From CALRWV02 sp943371965 (GTDB taxonomy: Bacteria > Bacteroidota > JABWAT01), in NCBI GenBank assembly GCA_943371965.1, contig CALRWV020000001.1, forward strand, positions 434,001 through 498,000: a DNA stretch of 64,000 bases. Reading direction: 5' to 3'. Positions 52,701-61,400 of this stretch are shown piece after piece; position 1 is the first letter of the stretch, and every line of letters starts with the position of its first letter. The translations under genes and the position numbers were made by a program. Below the pieces are notes generated by a model. The model did not search any database and had not been told where the DNA came from. It saw nothing but the letters and a program-made list of their open reading frames with translations.

Positions 52701-55700
52701 CTTTTCAGATAAACGACAGTTATATAACAACACCTTCAGTTACACCTCAACCTGCAACAATTAATGCAAATGCTCAATATACGGTAACTTTTAATACAGG
52801 AACCGGTGGAGCATTACTTGCAAATACAGACAATATCTATCTGATTTTTCCTGCGGGAACAACAATTCCTTCCACCATTGCAAATTCAGGAATTAAAGTA
52901 AACGGAGTGGATGCGTTTTCAGTTTCCACACAGAGAAGCAATTCTGCAAACGCAGATACAGTGATTGTAACAACCCCTTCAAATATTTCAGGCGGAGGAA
53001 GTGTTTCAATAGTTATTTCAACAGCTGCCGGTATTTATAATCCGGTAACAGCTTCTTCTTCAAATTTATTGAAGGTATATACAACCAAAGAAACAACAGT
53101 TGTCAATTCGGGTACTTATGTAATCAACTCATCTTCAGCGGTGAGTAATGTTTCGGTTTCCATTACAAATCCTACTGCAAGTCAAACTTCGAAATACAGT
53201 ATCAGTTTCAATGTTGGGAGTTCTGGAATTTCTGCAACAGACAGTATTTATGTAACCTTTCCAACCGTTACAACAATCGGTGCCCTTACAAATGCCCAGG
53301 TTCTGGTTGGCGGTGCCGCAATTGCAGGAAAAAGAGTTACTTCCAATTTGGTTGTTTTAAAAGTTCCTTCAGGAATTTCACGTTCTTCAAATGATACCAT
53401 TTCGGTTGTGTTCAACAATGTGGCGGCAAACATTACAAATCCGGCAACTGCAAAAACAGATTATTCACTTTCTGTCAGACATACTTCGAGTACAGCATCT
53501 TCTGTTTCGTCTCTTAATTATACCATAATTTCCGGTCTTGCACCTACTGCGGGTAACGTTTTGGTTTCGCCGAATTTTGCTGCTGATTTTGGTTCCTATG
53601 CTGTTAAATTCACAACCAGGGCGAGTTCATTTATAAAAGTTGGTGACCGCATCAACATTGCTTTTCCTGTTGGGACTGTTTTGCCTGCATCAATCAATTC
53701 ATCAGAAGTAACAGTAAACGGGACTTCAATTACCCAATCGCCAACGATTCAAAAAATAAATGGCGCCAACAAAGATACTATTTCAATTCTTTCACCTGTT
53801 GAGGTAAGTTCTTCAACATTGGTTACAGTTATTTTCGGAATTGATGCGCAAATCAAAAACCCATCTGCAGCTTCATATACAGGAGCTACTGCATGTGAAG
53901 TCAACACTGCAACTGACAACACGTTTGTAAGTGAAAACTCTTACACAATTGCGGCAAGTACCAACCTGACCTCATCATCCGTAACACTCGGAACAACAAC
54001 TGTGAACACCGTTTCATCCTATACTTTGAGTTTTGCAAATGGTACAACTGCATTTTCAGGATCAATTACTGATTCGATAGTTGTAACATTTCCTTCCGGA
54101 ACCAATATTCCTGCAAATATTTCGGCGTCATCAGTAACTTATAACGGAAATACTCCAACCCGAATAACGACTGATCCTGCAAACAGAAAAGTTTCTGTTG
54201 TTATTCCAACTGCAACACCGATTGCAGCTTCAGCAGGTGTTTCTCTTATTTTTTCCAACTTGGCAGGAATTACGAACCCGCTAACATCCGGTTCAAATTA
54301 TACATTAACAGTAAAGCGGAATAATGGTGGAACAGCCATAACCTCAAACGTATATGCAGTAACAGCAAGTCAGGTTACTTCTGCAACAGTTTCTGTTACT
54401 CCTTCAACCATTGGTTCAGCTGGTGCTTATGCTATCAGTTTCAGTGTTGGAGCTGGTGGTGGTTTAACGGTAAACTCAAGTACCATTACTATTACTTTTC
54501 CTTCGGGAACAGTTCTTCCTGCTTCGATTGCTGCCAATGAAATTCAGGTGAATTCAACTCCGGTAAGTTCAACACCTGCAATCAACACAACCACCAGAAC
54601 TTTAACATTTACTTCTCCTGTAAATGTTTCAAACAACGGATCAGCAGCAGTTGCAATCAATTCAACCGGAAATATTCTAAATCCGACAACAACCGGAACA
54701 ACTTATACTTTGGGAATCAATACTTCAATTGAACCAACTTCTGTAACTTCACAGGTTTATGCAATTAATTCTGCATCTGATGTTTCAATTGCTGTTGTTT
54801 CACTTTCCAACAATATTGTGAATACCACCAGTGTATATACGGTGAAATTCAAAACCAATACTGCATTTTCAAATTCAACAAGAATCGTTGTTTCATTTCC
54901 TTCAAGTACAACTTTGGGTGCAGCACTCAATACTGCTTCAAATGTGATGATCAAAAAGAATTACAATGGGACTGCTGTTGCGGTTGATTCTTCAGGAGTG
55001 ACTGGTTTGCAGGTTACTGTTAGAGTTCCAACTGCAGCAGGTTTCAGTTCTGCTTCTGATACCTGTTATCTGGTTTTCAATTCCGGAATCACCAATACAA
55101 CGGTTGCCGGAACCAACAAAACTTTGAGTGTGAGAACGACGTCAACTTCATTTGTTACTTCAGCCAAGTTCTCTGTTCTTGGAAACACCAGTGTAACTTC
55201 CATTACAGTTACACCTTCGCCCAACACATCAGGTTCAGTTGCTTCCTACTCGATTAATTTTACAACTCAAAGTGCTCTTGTTACCGGTGATCTAATCAAT
55301 CTGACTTTCCCTTCTGGAACGACTATACCGGGTTCAATTACTGCCAGCAAGATTTCAGTGAATGGTGTATCTGCAGTTCAGAATGCAACAATCAACGGAC
55401 AAATTGTTTCAGTCAGCATTCCATCAAATTTATCTGCTGCAACTTCAACAACGGTTGTATTTAATTCGACTGCAGGTATTTCAAATCCAAGTGCGAATAC
55501 CAATTATGTTGTTGGCATTACCACATCAACAGACAACAATTCAGCAAACAGTTCACAATACACCATTATCAACAGTGCAAATATTACTGCTTCAACTGTT
55601 ACATTATCAAATTCAACGGTTAATACTGTCAGTTCATATACTATTGATTTTACAAATGGAACTGCAGCAATAAATTCTACCGGGACTTTTGTCATTACTT

Positions 55701-57802
55701 TCCCAACCGGAACAACTGTTCCTGCTGGAATTACATCAAATGTTACAGTTACTTCCGGAAGTCCGTTAACTTCAAAAACTGTTACGACAGTTGCTTCAAA
55801 TAACGGTGCAAGAACAATTACTGTAACCATGGGTGCAACCGTTGCTGCGAGTGATCCTGTTAGAATCACTGTGGCTTCTGCAGCGGGGGTTATCAATCCT
55901 TCAACTGCAAGTTCTTCCAATACGTTGTCCATTGCGGCAACAGGAAATGGTACAGCAACTTCCAACACATATACTACAAACGCATCAACTGTCAGTGCTG
56001 CAACTGTTACGTTGACTTCAACGGCAACTTCTGCAACTGCAAACTACACCATTTCTTTCACAACCGGTGCCGGTGGAGCTTTGGTTACCGGAAATACGAT
56101 AACAGTCGTTTTCCCAACTGGGACTGGTGTTTCAAGTGCATCAACTGCCAACACAACAATTAATGGCGGTGCACCAACTGCGGTATCTGTTACCGGACAA
56201 AGTGCAGTGCTGACTTTCAGTTCAGTTAATTCAGGTGCAATAGGAAATAACGCTGCAGTTACCCTGGTTTTCAATTCACGTACAAATCCGTCATCAGCCA
56301 ATGCGAATGCAAGTGTTACCGTAAAAACAACAGCAGAAGCAACTGTGGTAACATCCAACACCTATCAGATTACAACGGGTACAACAGTCAGTGCGGCAAC
56401 AGTGACTTTGGGAGTTTCCACTAAGACTGCAAGTACTTTAAGCCAATATACAATTGTGTTTAATTTGGGAAGTGCAGGAGCGTTAACAACCGGTTCAACA
56501 CATACCATTTCAATTGTTTTCCCAACCGGAACAACGTTGGGAAGTGCCCTGACTACTGCTGCCAATACAACGCTGAATGGTGTAACACCGCAAACTGTTT
56601 CAGTCAGTTCACAAACAGTTACCATTACCAAAACTGCAGCAAGTGCCACCATTGCAAACAGCGGAACTGTAACAATTGTTTTTTCGAATGTGGCTAACAT
56701 GATTACCAATCCTGCAACAGCCCAATCCAATAATACAGTTGGCGTCAGTACAAGTATTGAACCTACTATTATTACATCAAACAAGTATGCTGTTTTGGCA
56801 AATTCGAATACAATGACCAATGCGCTTATAACTCCCGGCGATAATTATATCAGTCATAATTCAACTTATTCAGTTTCTTTCACAACCGGAAGCAACGGTA
56901 AACTGCTTGTTGGAGATAAAGTTTATCTTACTTTCCCAAGCGGATTTACAATTGCTCAAATTGCAGCAGGTAATGTTCAGGTTAACTCGACACCTACAAC
57001 TGTAGCTACAACGGTTTCAGGTCAACAGTTTGCAGTTACCATTCCGGTAAACGTGAATGCAAGTACATCGGTGACAATTGATTTGCTTGATGCAACCAAA
57101 ATTACCAATACTTCTACACCAAACTACTACACCTTGGGTGTTTCTTCTGATATCGAAACTGCAGTTAAAACATCCCAATCATTTGCAATTCCTGCTTTGG
57201 ATGGTACTCTTCCGGTTGAACTGACTGATTTCACCGCCAAGAATTACCGTGGTGGAGTTATGATTCAATGGACAACAGCATCTGAACTGAACAATGCCTT
57301 CTTTAAACTATTCAGAAAAGAAAAAGGAAATAGAGAGTTTGATGAAGTGACTAAAATCAGTGGAAAGGGAACAACCAGCGAAGAAAGCAAATACCGTTTT
57401 ATTGATTCAAATCTGGAAACCGGTAAAATTTATGAATATCAGCTCCGTGATTATGCTTTTGACGGTCAAATAAGAATTCATGAAATTGTTGAAGTGGAAC
57501 TTGAACTTCCAAAAACTTTCAATCTTGAACAGAACTTTCCAAATCCGTTCAATCCGCAAACCATTATTCCTTACTCAGTTCCGGTTGATTCAAGAATTAC
57601 CATTGAAATTTACAATATTCTGGGTCAGAAGGTTAAAACACTGGTAAATGATGAAGTGAAAGCCGGTTCTTATTATCCTGTTTGGAACGGTAAAAATGAC
57701 AATGGAGTTTCAATTGCTTCAGGAGTTTATTTCGTTCACATGCAGACAAGCAATCAAACAAACAATTTCAGCAAAACACTGAAAATGACCATGATGAAAT
57801 AA
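49721..57802 (+). CDS. Giant 18-repeat surface protein with T9SS sorting domain
   Basis: A 2693-residue secreted protein; the ATG at 49721 is chosen as the one giving a signal peptide (L-K-L-F-A-V-L-A-M-V-F-I-S-S-L-A-S-A); an upstream in-frame ATG at 49676 lies inside the previous gene. About 18 tandem beta-rich units of roughly 115-150 residues follow, each with Y-T-I-x-F, G-D-x-I-x-I-x-F-P-x-G-T-x-I-P, V-N-G and A-G-I-x-N-P-T motifs. Ser, Thr, Ala and Asn dominate. The end is a T9SS domain (P-N-P-F-N-P-Q-T ... T-L-K-M-T-M-M-K) after L-P-V-E-L-T-D-F-T-A. It is probably a fibre-like adhesin or surface-layer protein. No enzyme motif is visible. Confidence 0.92.
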   Translation: MKNLLISLNDCRQKALKLFAVLAMVFISSLASATITKPTVTLEVSTKSTESVYDVSFITSVNLTSGDKITIRLPNLSNVTQVNGNNRVFINGIGVANAQVTTYEGTLQDSIELVITNATAVTAGSVLISLGAGNNRIINPTVASTNYTASINTSKESTKVTSYPYSILESTAITFPNATDVTLGSSIAGSTSSYSIFPRFWDGAAGLPFTAGDQITVQFPSNTIVPLTMDTSKVRIVQNGGAGTTRYISAITTNQLTREVTLTLKTGFTSSTTTDEIRFSSTAGLINPTTAAATYTVQVKNSLQTTYAVSNNNYTITAATSMTTPNVVLSPTTVNTTSQYTVSFSVGNTGALTSGVSTITFAFPSDTKIPASITSGGNVKVNGTNVTGTITTDVINRTIVLTTPVAVANSGSVSVLFASSAGIKNPTTIGSSFVIAANTSVETTPKNSNTYSTSASTVTTSSVSLVSQQPGVSTKNTIAFNVGAAGELVANSSTITVDFPDETTFNEAQITAGSISVNGTSVSQTPSVNNTTKTITITTPTTVSDNGSVSVVFNSGVSNPSISNYYTLSVFTSQETTPIASGSYLITPASAVTNITVTPTSSQVGASTNYTITLKNTTALVAGDYIYLTFENGYTVNLNNTARITVNGVNPTALATDRRGSRDRLNIEIANATIAANSTISIVTTNNQFVNPATAYSGYTLVVSTSKDALEVDSPTYPIQNNTAFTNLTVSASPSTSNTYGAYTINFDNVANSDLRAGYDKISMTFPAGTTVPDAIAVENVAVNGVTASAVTSNSTTRVVTITTGVAIASSATGNTIVINSNAGIKNPTVTANTNYTLTLFGSNISLQTLTSGNYQITTLSQTSPSTVVVNPDSKSGTSAYSIDFSVGSATSNLAAGDSILMVFPSTTILPSSPTAGQITVNGTAATTVLTQISNSGNTDTLIVLVPTGVTIANNGTVSLAIGSGFGLKNPTATGAYFLKIRTNKNTTYVTGNTFQINDSYITTPSVTPQPATINANAQYTVTFNTGTGGALLANTDNIYLIFPAGTTIPSTIANSGIKVNGVDAFSVSTQRSNSANADTVIVTTPSNISGGGSVSIVISTAAGIYNPVTASSSNLLKVYTTKETTVVNSGTYVINSSSAVSNVSVSITNPTASQTSKYSISFNVGSSGISATDSIYVTFPTVTTIGALTNAQVLVGGAAIAGKRVTSNLVVLKVPSGISRSSNDTISVVFNNVAANITNPATAKTDYSLSVRHTSSTASSVSSLNYTIISGLAPTAGNVLVSPNFAADFGSYAVKFTTRASSFIKVGDRINIAFPVGTVLPASINSSEVTVNGTSITQSPTIQKINGANKDTISILSPVEVSSSTLVTVIFGIDAQIKNPSAASYTGATACEVNTATDNTFVSENSYTIAASTNLTSSSVTLGTTTVNTVSSYTLSFANGTTAFSGSITDSIVVTFPSGTNIPANISASSVTYNGNTPTRITTDPANRKVSVVIPTATPIAASAGVSLIFSNLAGITNPLTSGSNYTLTVKRNNGGTAITSNVYAVTASQVTSATVSVTPSTIGSAGAYAISFSVGAGGGLTVNSSTITITFPSGTVLPASIAANEIQVNSTPVSSTPAINTTTRTLTFTSPVNVSNNGSAAVAINSTGNILNPTTTGTTYTLGINTSIEPTSVTSQVYAINSASDVSIAVVSLSNNIVNTTSVYTVKFKTNTAFSNSTRIVVSFPSSTTLGAALNTASNVMIKKNYNGTAVAVDSSGVTGLQVTVRVPTAAGFSSASDTCYLVFNSGITNTTVAGTNKTLSVRTTSTSFVTSAKFSVLGNTSVTSITVTPSPNTSGSVASYSINFTTQSALVTGDLINLTFPSGTTIPGSITASKISVNGVSAVQNATINGQIVSVSIPSNLSAATSTTVVFNSTAGISNPSANTNYVVGITTSTDNNSANSSQYTIINSANITASTVTLSNSTVNTVSSYTIDFTNGTAAINSTGTFVITFPTGTTVPAGITSNVTVTSGSPLTSKTVTTVASNNGARTITVTMGATVAASDPVRITVASAAGVINPSTASSSNTLSIAATGNGTATSNTYTTNASTVSAATVTLTSTATSATANYTISFTTGAGGALVTGNTITVVFPTGTGVSSASTANTTINGGAPTAVSVTGQSAVLTFSSVNSGAIGNNAAVTLVFNSRTNPSSANANASVTVKTTAEATVVTSNTYQITTGTTVSAATVTLGVSTKTASTLSQYTIVFNLGSAGALTTGSTHTISIVFPTGTTLGSALTTAANTTLNGVTPQTVSVSSQTVTITKTAASATIANSGTVTIVFSNVANMITNPATAQSNNTVGVSTSIEPTIITSNKYAVLANSNTMTNALITPGDNYISHNSTYSVSFTTGSNGKLLVGDKVYLTFPSGFTIAQIAAGNVQVNSTPTTVATTVSGQQFAVTIPVNVNASTSVTIDLLDATKITNTSTPNYYTLGVSSDIETAVKTSQSFAIPALDGTLPVELTDFTAKNYRGGVMIQWTTASELNNAFFKLFRKEKGNREFDEVTKISGKGTTSEESKYRFIDSNLETGKIYEYQLRDYAFDGQIRIHEIVEVELELPKTFNLEQNFPNPFNPQTIIPYSVPVDSRITIEIYNILGQKVKTLVNDEVKAGSYYPVWNGKNDNGVSIASGVYFVHMQTSNQTNNFSKTLKMTMMK

Positions 57803-57830
57803 ATACCCGGTTTAAAAAATAGGATTGTTA

Positions 57831-57860
57831 AAAAAGGCGAATCGGAAGATTCGCCTTTTT
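57831..57860 (+). terminator. Terminator after the giant repeat gene
   Basis: AAAAAGGCGAATC (57831-57843) pairs perfectly with 57848-57860 around the loop GGAA, followed by T residues. Confidence 0.92.
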
Positions 57861-57861
57861 T

Positions 57862-58150
57862 GTTTGTCGGGGGACTGGATTGGACAATAAACTGTAATTC
57901 AAGGGTTTGCAATAAAAACCCACCAGGATTATTAAAAGTATCATATTGGTAACTAAGGATTTGGATATCAACTTTTCATTTGTTAATACTTTGGTAATAA
58001 ATGAATCACTTTTCAAAACAATAAAAGATTAAATTTGCACTTTCTGATTTTAGCTGATCAAATTTCTTGTTCCAATAATAAAAAGTTAATTAACTTTGCA
58101 GAGCTTTTAATAAAAAAATGAATTTCTAATCAATAAAAGGAAGATAACGC
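57862..58150 (+). other. Upstream region of the TonB-dependent receptor gene
   Basis: AT-rich gap without a supported gene. It holds the promoter at 58067-58098 and a second TAnnTTTG-like box (TAAATTTG, 58030-58037). Confidence 0.6.
58067..58098 (+). promoter_or_regulatory. Promoter of the Oar-like receptor gene
   Basis: TTG (58067-58069), 21 bases, TAACTTTG (58091-58098), about 50 bases before the ATG at 58151, fits the Bacteroidota pattern. Confidence 0.65.
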
Positions 58151-61100
58151 ATGACACAACAACTGCTCAAATCTTGCAAACAGTTCATTGCAATTGGAAT
58201 TATTTTGTTATCCGCAGCATTAAACAGCAATGTTAGTGCCCAAGGTCTTACTACAGCAGGTATTAATGGTTTAGTAACTGATAAAAGTGGTAGTCCTTTA
58301 ATCGGTGCAAATGTGGTTGCAATTCATACTCCTTCAGGTACTGTCTTTGGCGTTTCAACCAGAGAAGACGGAAAATATAATATAATAAACGTTAAAGTTG
58401 GTGGACCCTACACCATTAAGGTGAGTTATATTGGTTATAAAACTGAAGAAATAAACAATATCAACCTTGAACTTTCACAAAATTTGAAACTTAATTTTAA
58501 ATTGGTTGAAGAATCAATACAAGGAGAAGAAATAATTGTTACTGCTGATAGAAGTACAATTTTCAACTCTGATAAAACTGGTGCTTCGACCAATATTTCT
58601 GTTAGGGATTTACAAGCTCTTCCTACTGTAAGCAGAAGTATTCTCGATATGGCAAGACTTACCCCTCAAATATCAGGAAGCGGTGTTGACAGACAATCTG
58701 GAGCTTCCGCTGCTGGAAAACACAATAAATATAACAATATTCAAATTGATGGAGCCGTTTCCAATGACGTTTTCGGGTTACCTGCAAACGGTACTCCAGG
58801 CGGTCAGGCAAACGCACAACCAATTTCCATGGATGCTATTCAGGAGTTTCAGGTAGCAATTGCTCCATACGATATCAGATTGGGTGGATTTACAGGTGCT
58901 TCAATTAATGCAGTAACCAGAAGCGGTAATAATAATTATGAAGGTTCAGTTTATACTTTATTCAGAAATGATGCTTTAACCGGAAAAAGTACAACAAATG
59001 TAAAATCAGGTGATTTCAGTGAATATCTAGCCGGCTTCAGAATTGGTGGTCCTATTTTGCAGGATCAGTTGTTCTTTTTTGTCAACGGAGAAATTTTTGA
59101 TAAAGCTGAACCCATGACACAAAGTATTCTGATCAGACCAACTTTGGTTGACAGTTTCGAAACAAAACTCAAGGAATACGGATATGATCCCGGTTCTAGA
59201 GATTTTACAGATAAAACCAAAAACGGTAAACTGTTTTTAAGGTTTGATTACAATATCAATGAAAACAACAGATTAACATTGCGTCATAATTTTATCAATG
59301 CAAAAGATGATGTATTGAGAAGGGATGCTGGGCTATTTTATCTCGCAAACTCAAATTATATTTTCAACAGCATGCAAAACTCAACTGTTCTGCAATTGAA
59401 CACAACATTCGGATCAAATATGTCGAATGAATTCAGGGTTTCCAGAACAGCAGTAAGAGATAACAGAGAATTTCCCGGTGGAAAGTTTCCTGTAGTTCAA
59501 ATCAACCTTACTCAAAGACTTTATGCAGGATCTGAAGGAAACTCAACCCAAAACAGTTTGGATCAGGATATTTATGAAGTGACGAATGATTTCTCCTATT
59601 ATTGGAGTGATCATGTTTTCACTGTTGGTACCCATAATGAATTCATGTCATTTTCCAATTTGTTTATTCAAAATTATTATGGTTATTATGAATTCAATTC
59701 TGTACAGGATTTCTATGACAACAAACCTTCCAGATACAGATTGAGTTATTCAAACATTGCCGGTAATCCCACACCAAAAGCCAGTTTTGATGCTTCGCAA
59801 TTCTCCTTTTATCTTCAGGATGAATGGAATGTTTTGTCAAACCTGAAATTGACCGGTGGTTTGCGCGTTGATGTTCCGTATTTCCCGGACAAACCTCTTT
59901 ACAATTACAAAGTTGACAGCACATTTGCTGCCTTAGGTTATTCAACCGATAAAGTTCCAAATGGCAGATATCTGTTCTCACCAAGAGTTGGATTTAATTT
60001 TGATGTTTTTGAAGATAAAACAACTCAGGTTAGAGGTGGTACTGGAATTTTTTCCGGCAGAGCTCCTTATGTTTGGCTTTCAAATCAATATTCCAATACC
60101 GGTATTGATTTTACACGTATAGATGAAAGAACAGCTGCGAAGTTAGCTGGAAAGTTTACTGCAGATCCAAATGCTCAACCAACAACAGGTTTAACTGTTA
60201 CAAAAACAACAGCAATCAATATGACAGATCCTGATTTTGAATTGCCTCAGGTTTGGAGAACCAACCTGGCAGTTGACCAGAAATTGATGTTTGGATTTAT
60301 TGGCTCATTTGAATTTATTTATTCAATAAACAAAAATGATGTTGCCTTTTATGATATTAATTTAGGTAATCCAAACGGTGCTGTTACTTTTGATGGAAGA
60401 CCCGATTATACTGGAAAAAGAGTCAATTCAGCTAATTTCACTCAGGTGATTCTGATGAAAAGTACAAACGATGGTTATCAATATACAATTACCCCTTCAA
60501 TTCAGAAACCCTTTGGAGAAGGTATATTACCTGAAATGTCTTTATTGGCTGCATACAATTTTACCAAAGCAATGGATATTCATAGTGCAACTTCAACTAC
60601 CGCTGGGTCACAGCTTGATTTCAACAGGGTTTCTGATCCTTTAAATCTTGAGTTAACAACATCTGGATATGAAATTCCTCATCGTTTTATTTTAAATGTA
60701 AACTATGAACTTGAAGTAATGGAAGGTTTTAAAACAACAGTTGGTTTATTTTATGAAGCGCGTTCAGGCCGGTCTATTTCTTATGGATTTGATGGTGATT
60801 TAAATGGCGATGGCAGTTCCTTTAATGATCTTCTTTATGTACCAACAGAAGATGAATTATTGAATGGCTCATCAAATTTTATTTTTGCAACGAATTCAAC
60901 CAATAAGATTGCTCCTGCTGAACAAGCCGCAGCTTTTAATGAGTTTATTAAAAAAGATAATTATTTAAATGATAACAGAGGAAAAATTCTTCCTAGAAAT
61001 GGTGGAAACCTTCCATTTACAAATAAAGTTGATTTTAGACTTATTCAAAGAATTCCACTTCCTGAAATTTCAGTGTTTGATAAACATGGTTTGGAATTGT

Positions 61101-61309
61101 CACTGGATATTTTGAATGTTGGAAATTTATTGAACAAAGAATGGGGAAGAACAAAGGTTCAATCTTCTGAAAACCCATTAAAATATAATGGTAAAGTTGG
61201 TGGTAAAGCCAGCCTTTCATTTGATTCTGCTACTCTAAAGGAACCTTTTATTAATAACGAAGCTGAATCCCGTTGGTACATGCAATTGGGTGTTCGTTAC
61301 ACGTTCTAA
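58151..61309 (+). CDS. Oar-like TonB-dependent receptor
   Basis: A 1052-residue outer-membrane protein. After the signal peptide (ending V-S-A-Q) comes a carboxypeptidase-regulatory-like domain (about 38-118: I-N-G-L-V-T-D-K-S-G-S-P-L-I-G-A-N-V ... D-G-K-Y-N-I-I-N-V), then a plug-like domain (about 120-270: I-I-V-T-A-D, L-P-T-V-S-R-S-I-L-D-M-A-R-L-T-P, I-D-G-A-V-S-N-D-V-F-G-L, I-Q-E-F-Q-V-A-I-A-P-Y-D-I-R) and a large beta-barrel ending in the aromatic V-R-Y-T-F. This layout matches the Oar family, used for large substrate uptake or secretion. It has its own promoter and ends at a strong bidirectional terminator. Confidence 0.93.
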   Translation: MTQQLLKSCKQFIAIGIILLSAALNSNVSAQGLTTAGINGLVTDKSGSPLIGANVVAIHTPSGTVFGVSTREDGKYNIINVKVGGPYTIKVSYIGYKTEEINNINLELSQNLKLNFKLVEESIQGEEIIVTADRSTIFNSDKTGASTNISVRDLQALPTVSRSILDMARLTPQISGSGVDRQSGASAAGKHNKYNNIQIDGAVSNDVFGLPANGTPGGQANAQPISMDAIQEFQVAIAPYDIRLGGFTGASINAVTRSGNNNYEGSVYTLFRNDALTGKSTTNVKSGDFSEYLAGFRIGGPILQDQLFFFVNGEIFDKAEPMTQSILIRPTLVDSFETKLKEYGYDPGSRDFTDKTKNGKLFLRFDYNINENNRLTLRHNFINAKDDVLRRDAGLFYLANSNYIFNSMQNSTVLQLNTTFGSNMSNEFRVSRTAVRDNREFPGGKFPVVQINLTQRLYAGSEGNSTQNSLDQDIYEVTNDFSYYWSDHVFTVGTHNEFMSFSNLFIQNYYGYYEFNSVQDFYDNKPSRYRLSYSNIAGNPTPKASFDASQFSFYLQDEWNVLSNLKLTGGLRVDVPYFPDKPLYNYKVDSTFAALGYSTDKVPNGRYLFSPRVGFNFDVFEDKTTQVRGGTGIFSGRAPYVWLSNQYSNTGIDFTRIDERTAAKLAGKFTADPNAQPTTGLTVTKTTAINMTDPDFELPQVWRTNLAVDQKLMFGFIGSFEFIYSINKNDVAFYDINLGNPNGAVTFDGRPDYTGKRVNSANFTQVILMKSTNDGYQYTITPSIQKPFGEGILPEMSLLAAYNFTKAMDIHSATSTTAGSQLDFNRVSDPLNLELTTSGYEIPHRFILNVNYELEVMEGFKTTVGLFYEARSGRSISYGFDGDLNGDGSSFNDLLYVPTEDELLNGSSNFIFATNSTNKIAPAEQAAAFNEFIKKDNYLNDNRGKILPRNGGNLPFTNKVDFRLIQRIPLPEISVFDKHGLELSLDILNVGNLLNKEWGRTKVQSSENPLKYNGKVGGKASLSFDSATLKEPFINNEAESRWYMQLGVRYTF

Positions 61310-61336
61310 ATCCAAGTTTTAACTGTGGTACAAACA

Positions 61337-61368
61337 AAAAAAGGCTGATCATCTGATCAGCCTTTTTT
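61337..61368. terminator. Bidirectional terminator
   Basis: GGCTGATCA and TGATCAGCC flank a 2-base loop (61343-61362) with matching A- and T-runs on both sides. It lies between the convergent receptor gene and speA. Confidence 0.92.
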
Positions 61369-61400
61369 GTTTGAATAAAGTTCAAAATAAAAGATTTCCG

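Noticed and set aside
55504..55968. Minus-strand open frame of 154 codons inside the giant repeat gene (and several shorter ones there)
   Set aside because: The Thr/Ser/Ala-rich repeats give few stops on the opposite strand; no ribosome site and Val/Thr-only composition. It is a shadow of the real gene.
57828..58016. Minus-strand open frame of 62 codons downstream of the giant gene
   Set aside because: It overlaps the terminator hairpin, has no ribosome site, and its sequence shows no family pattern.
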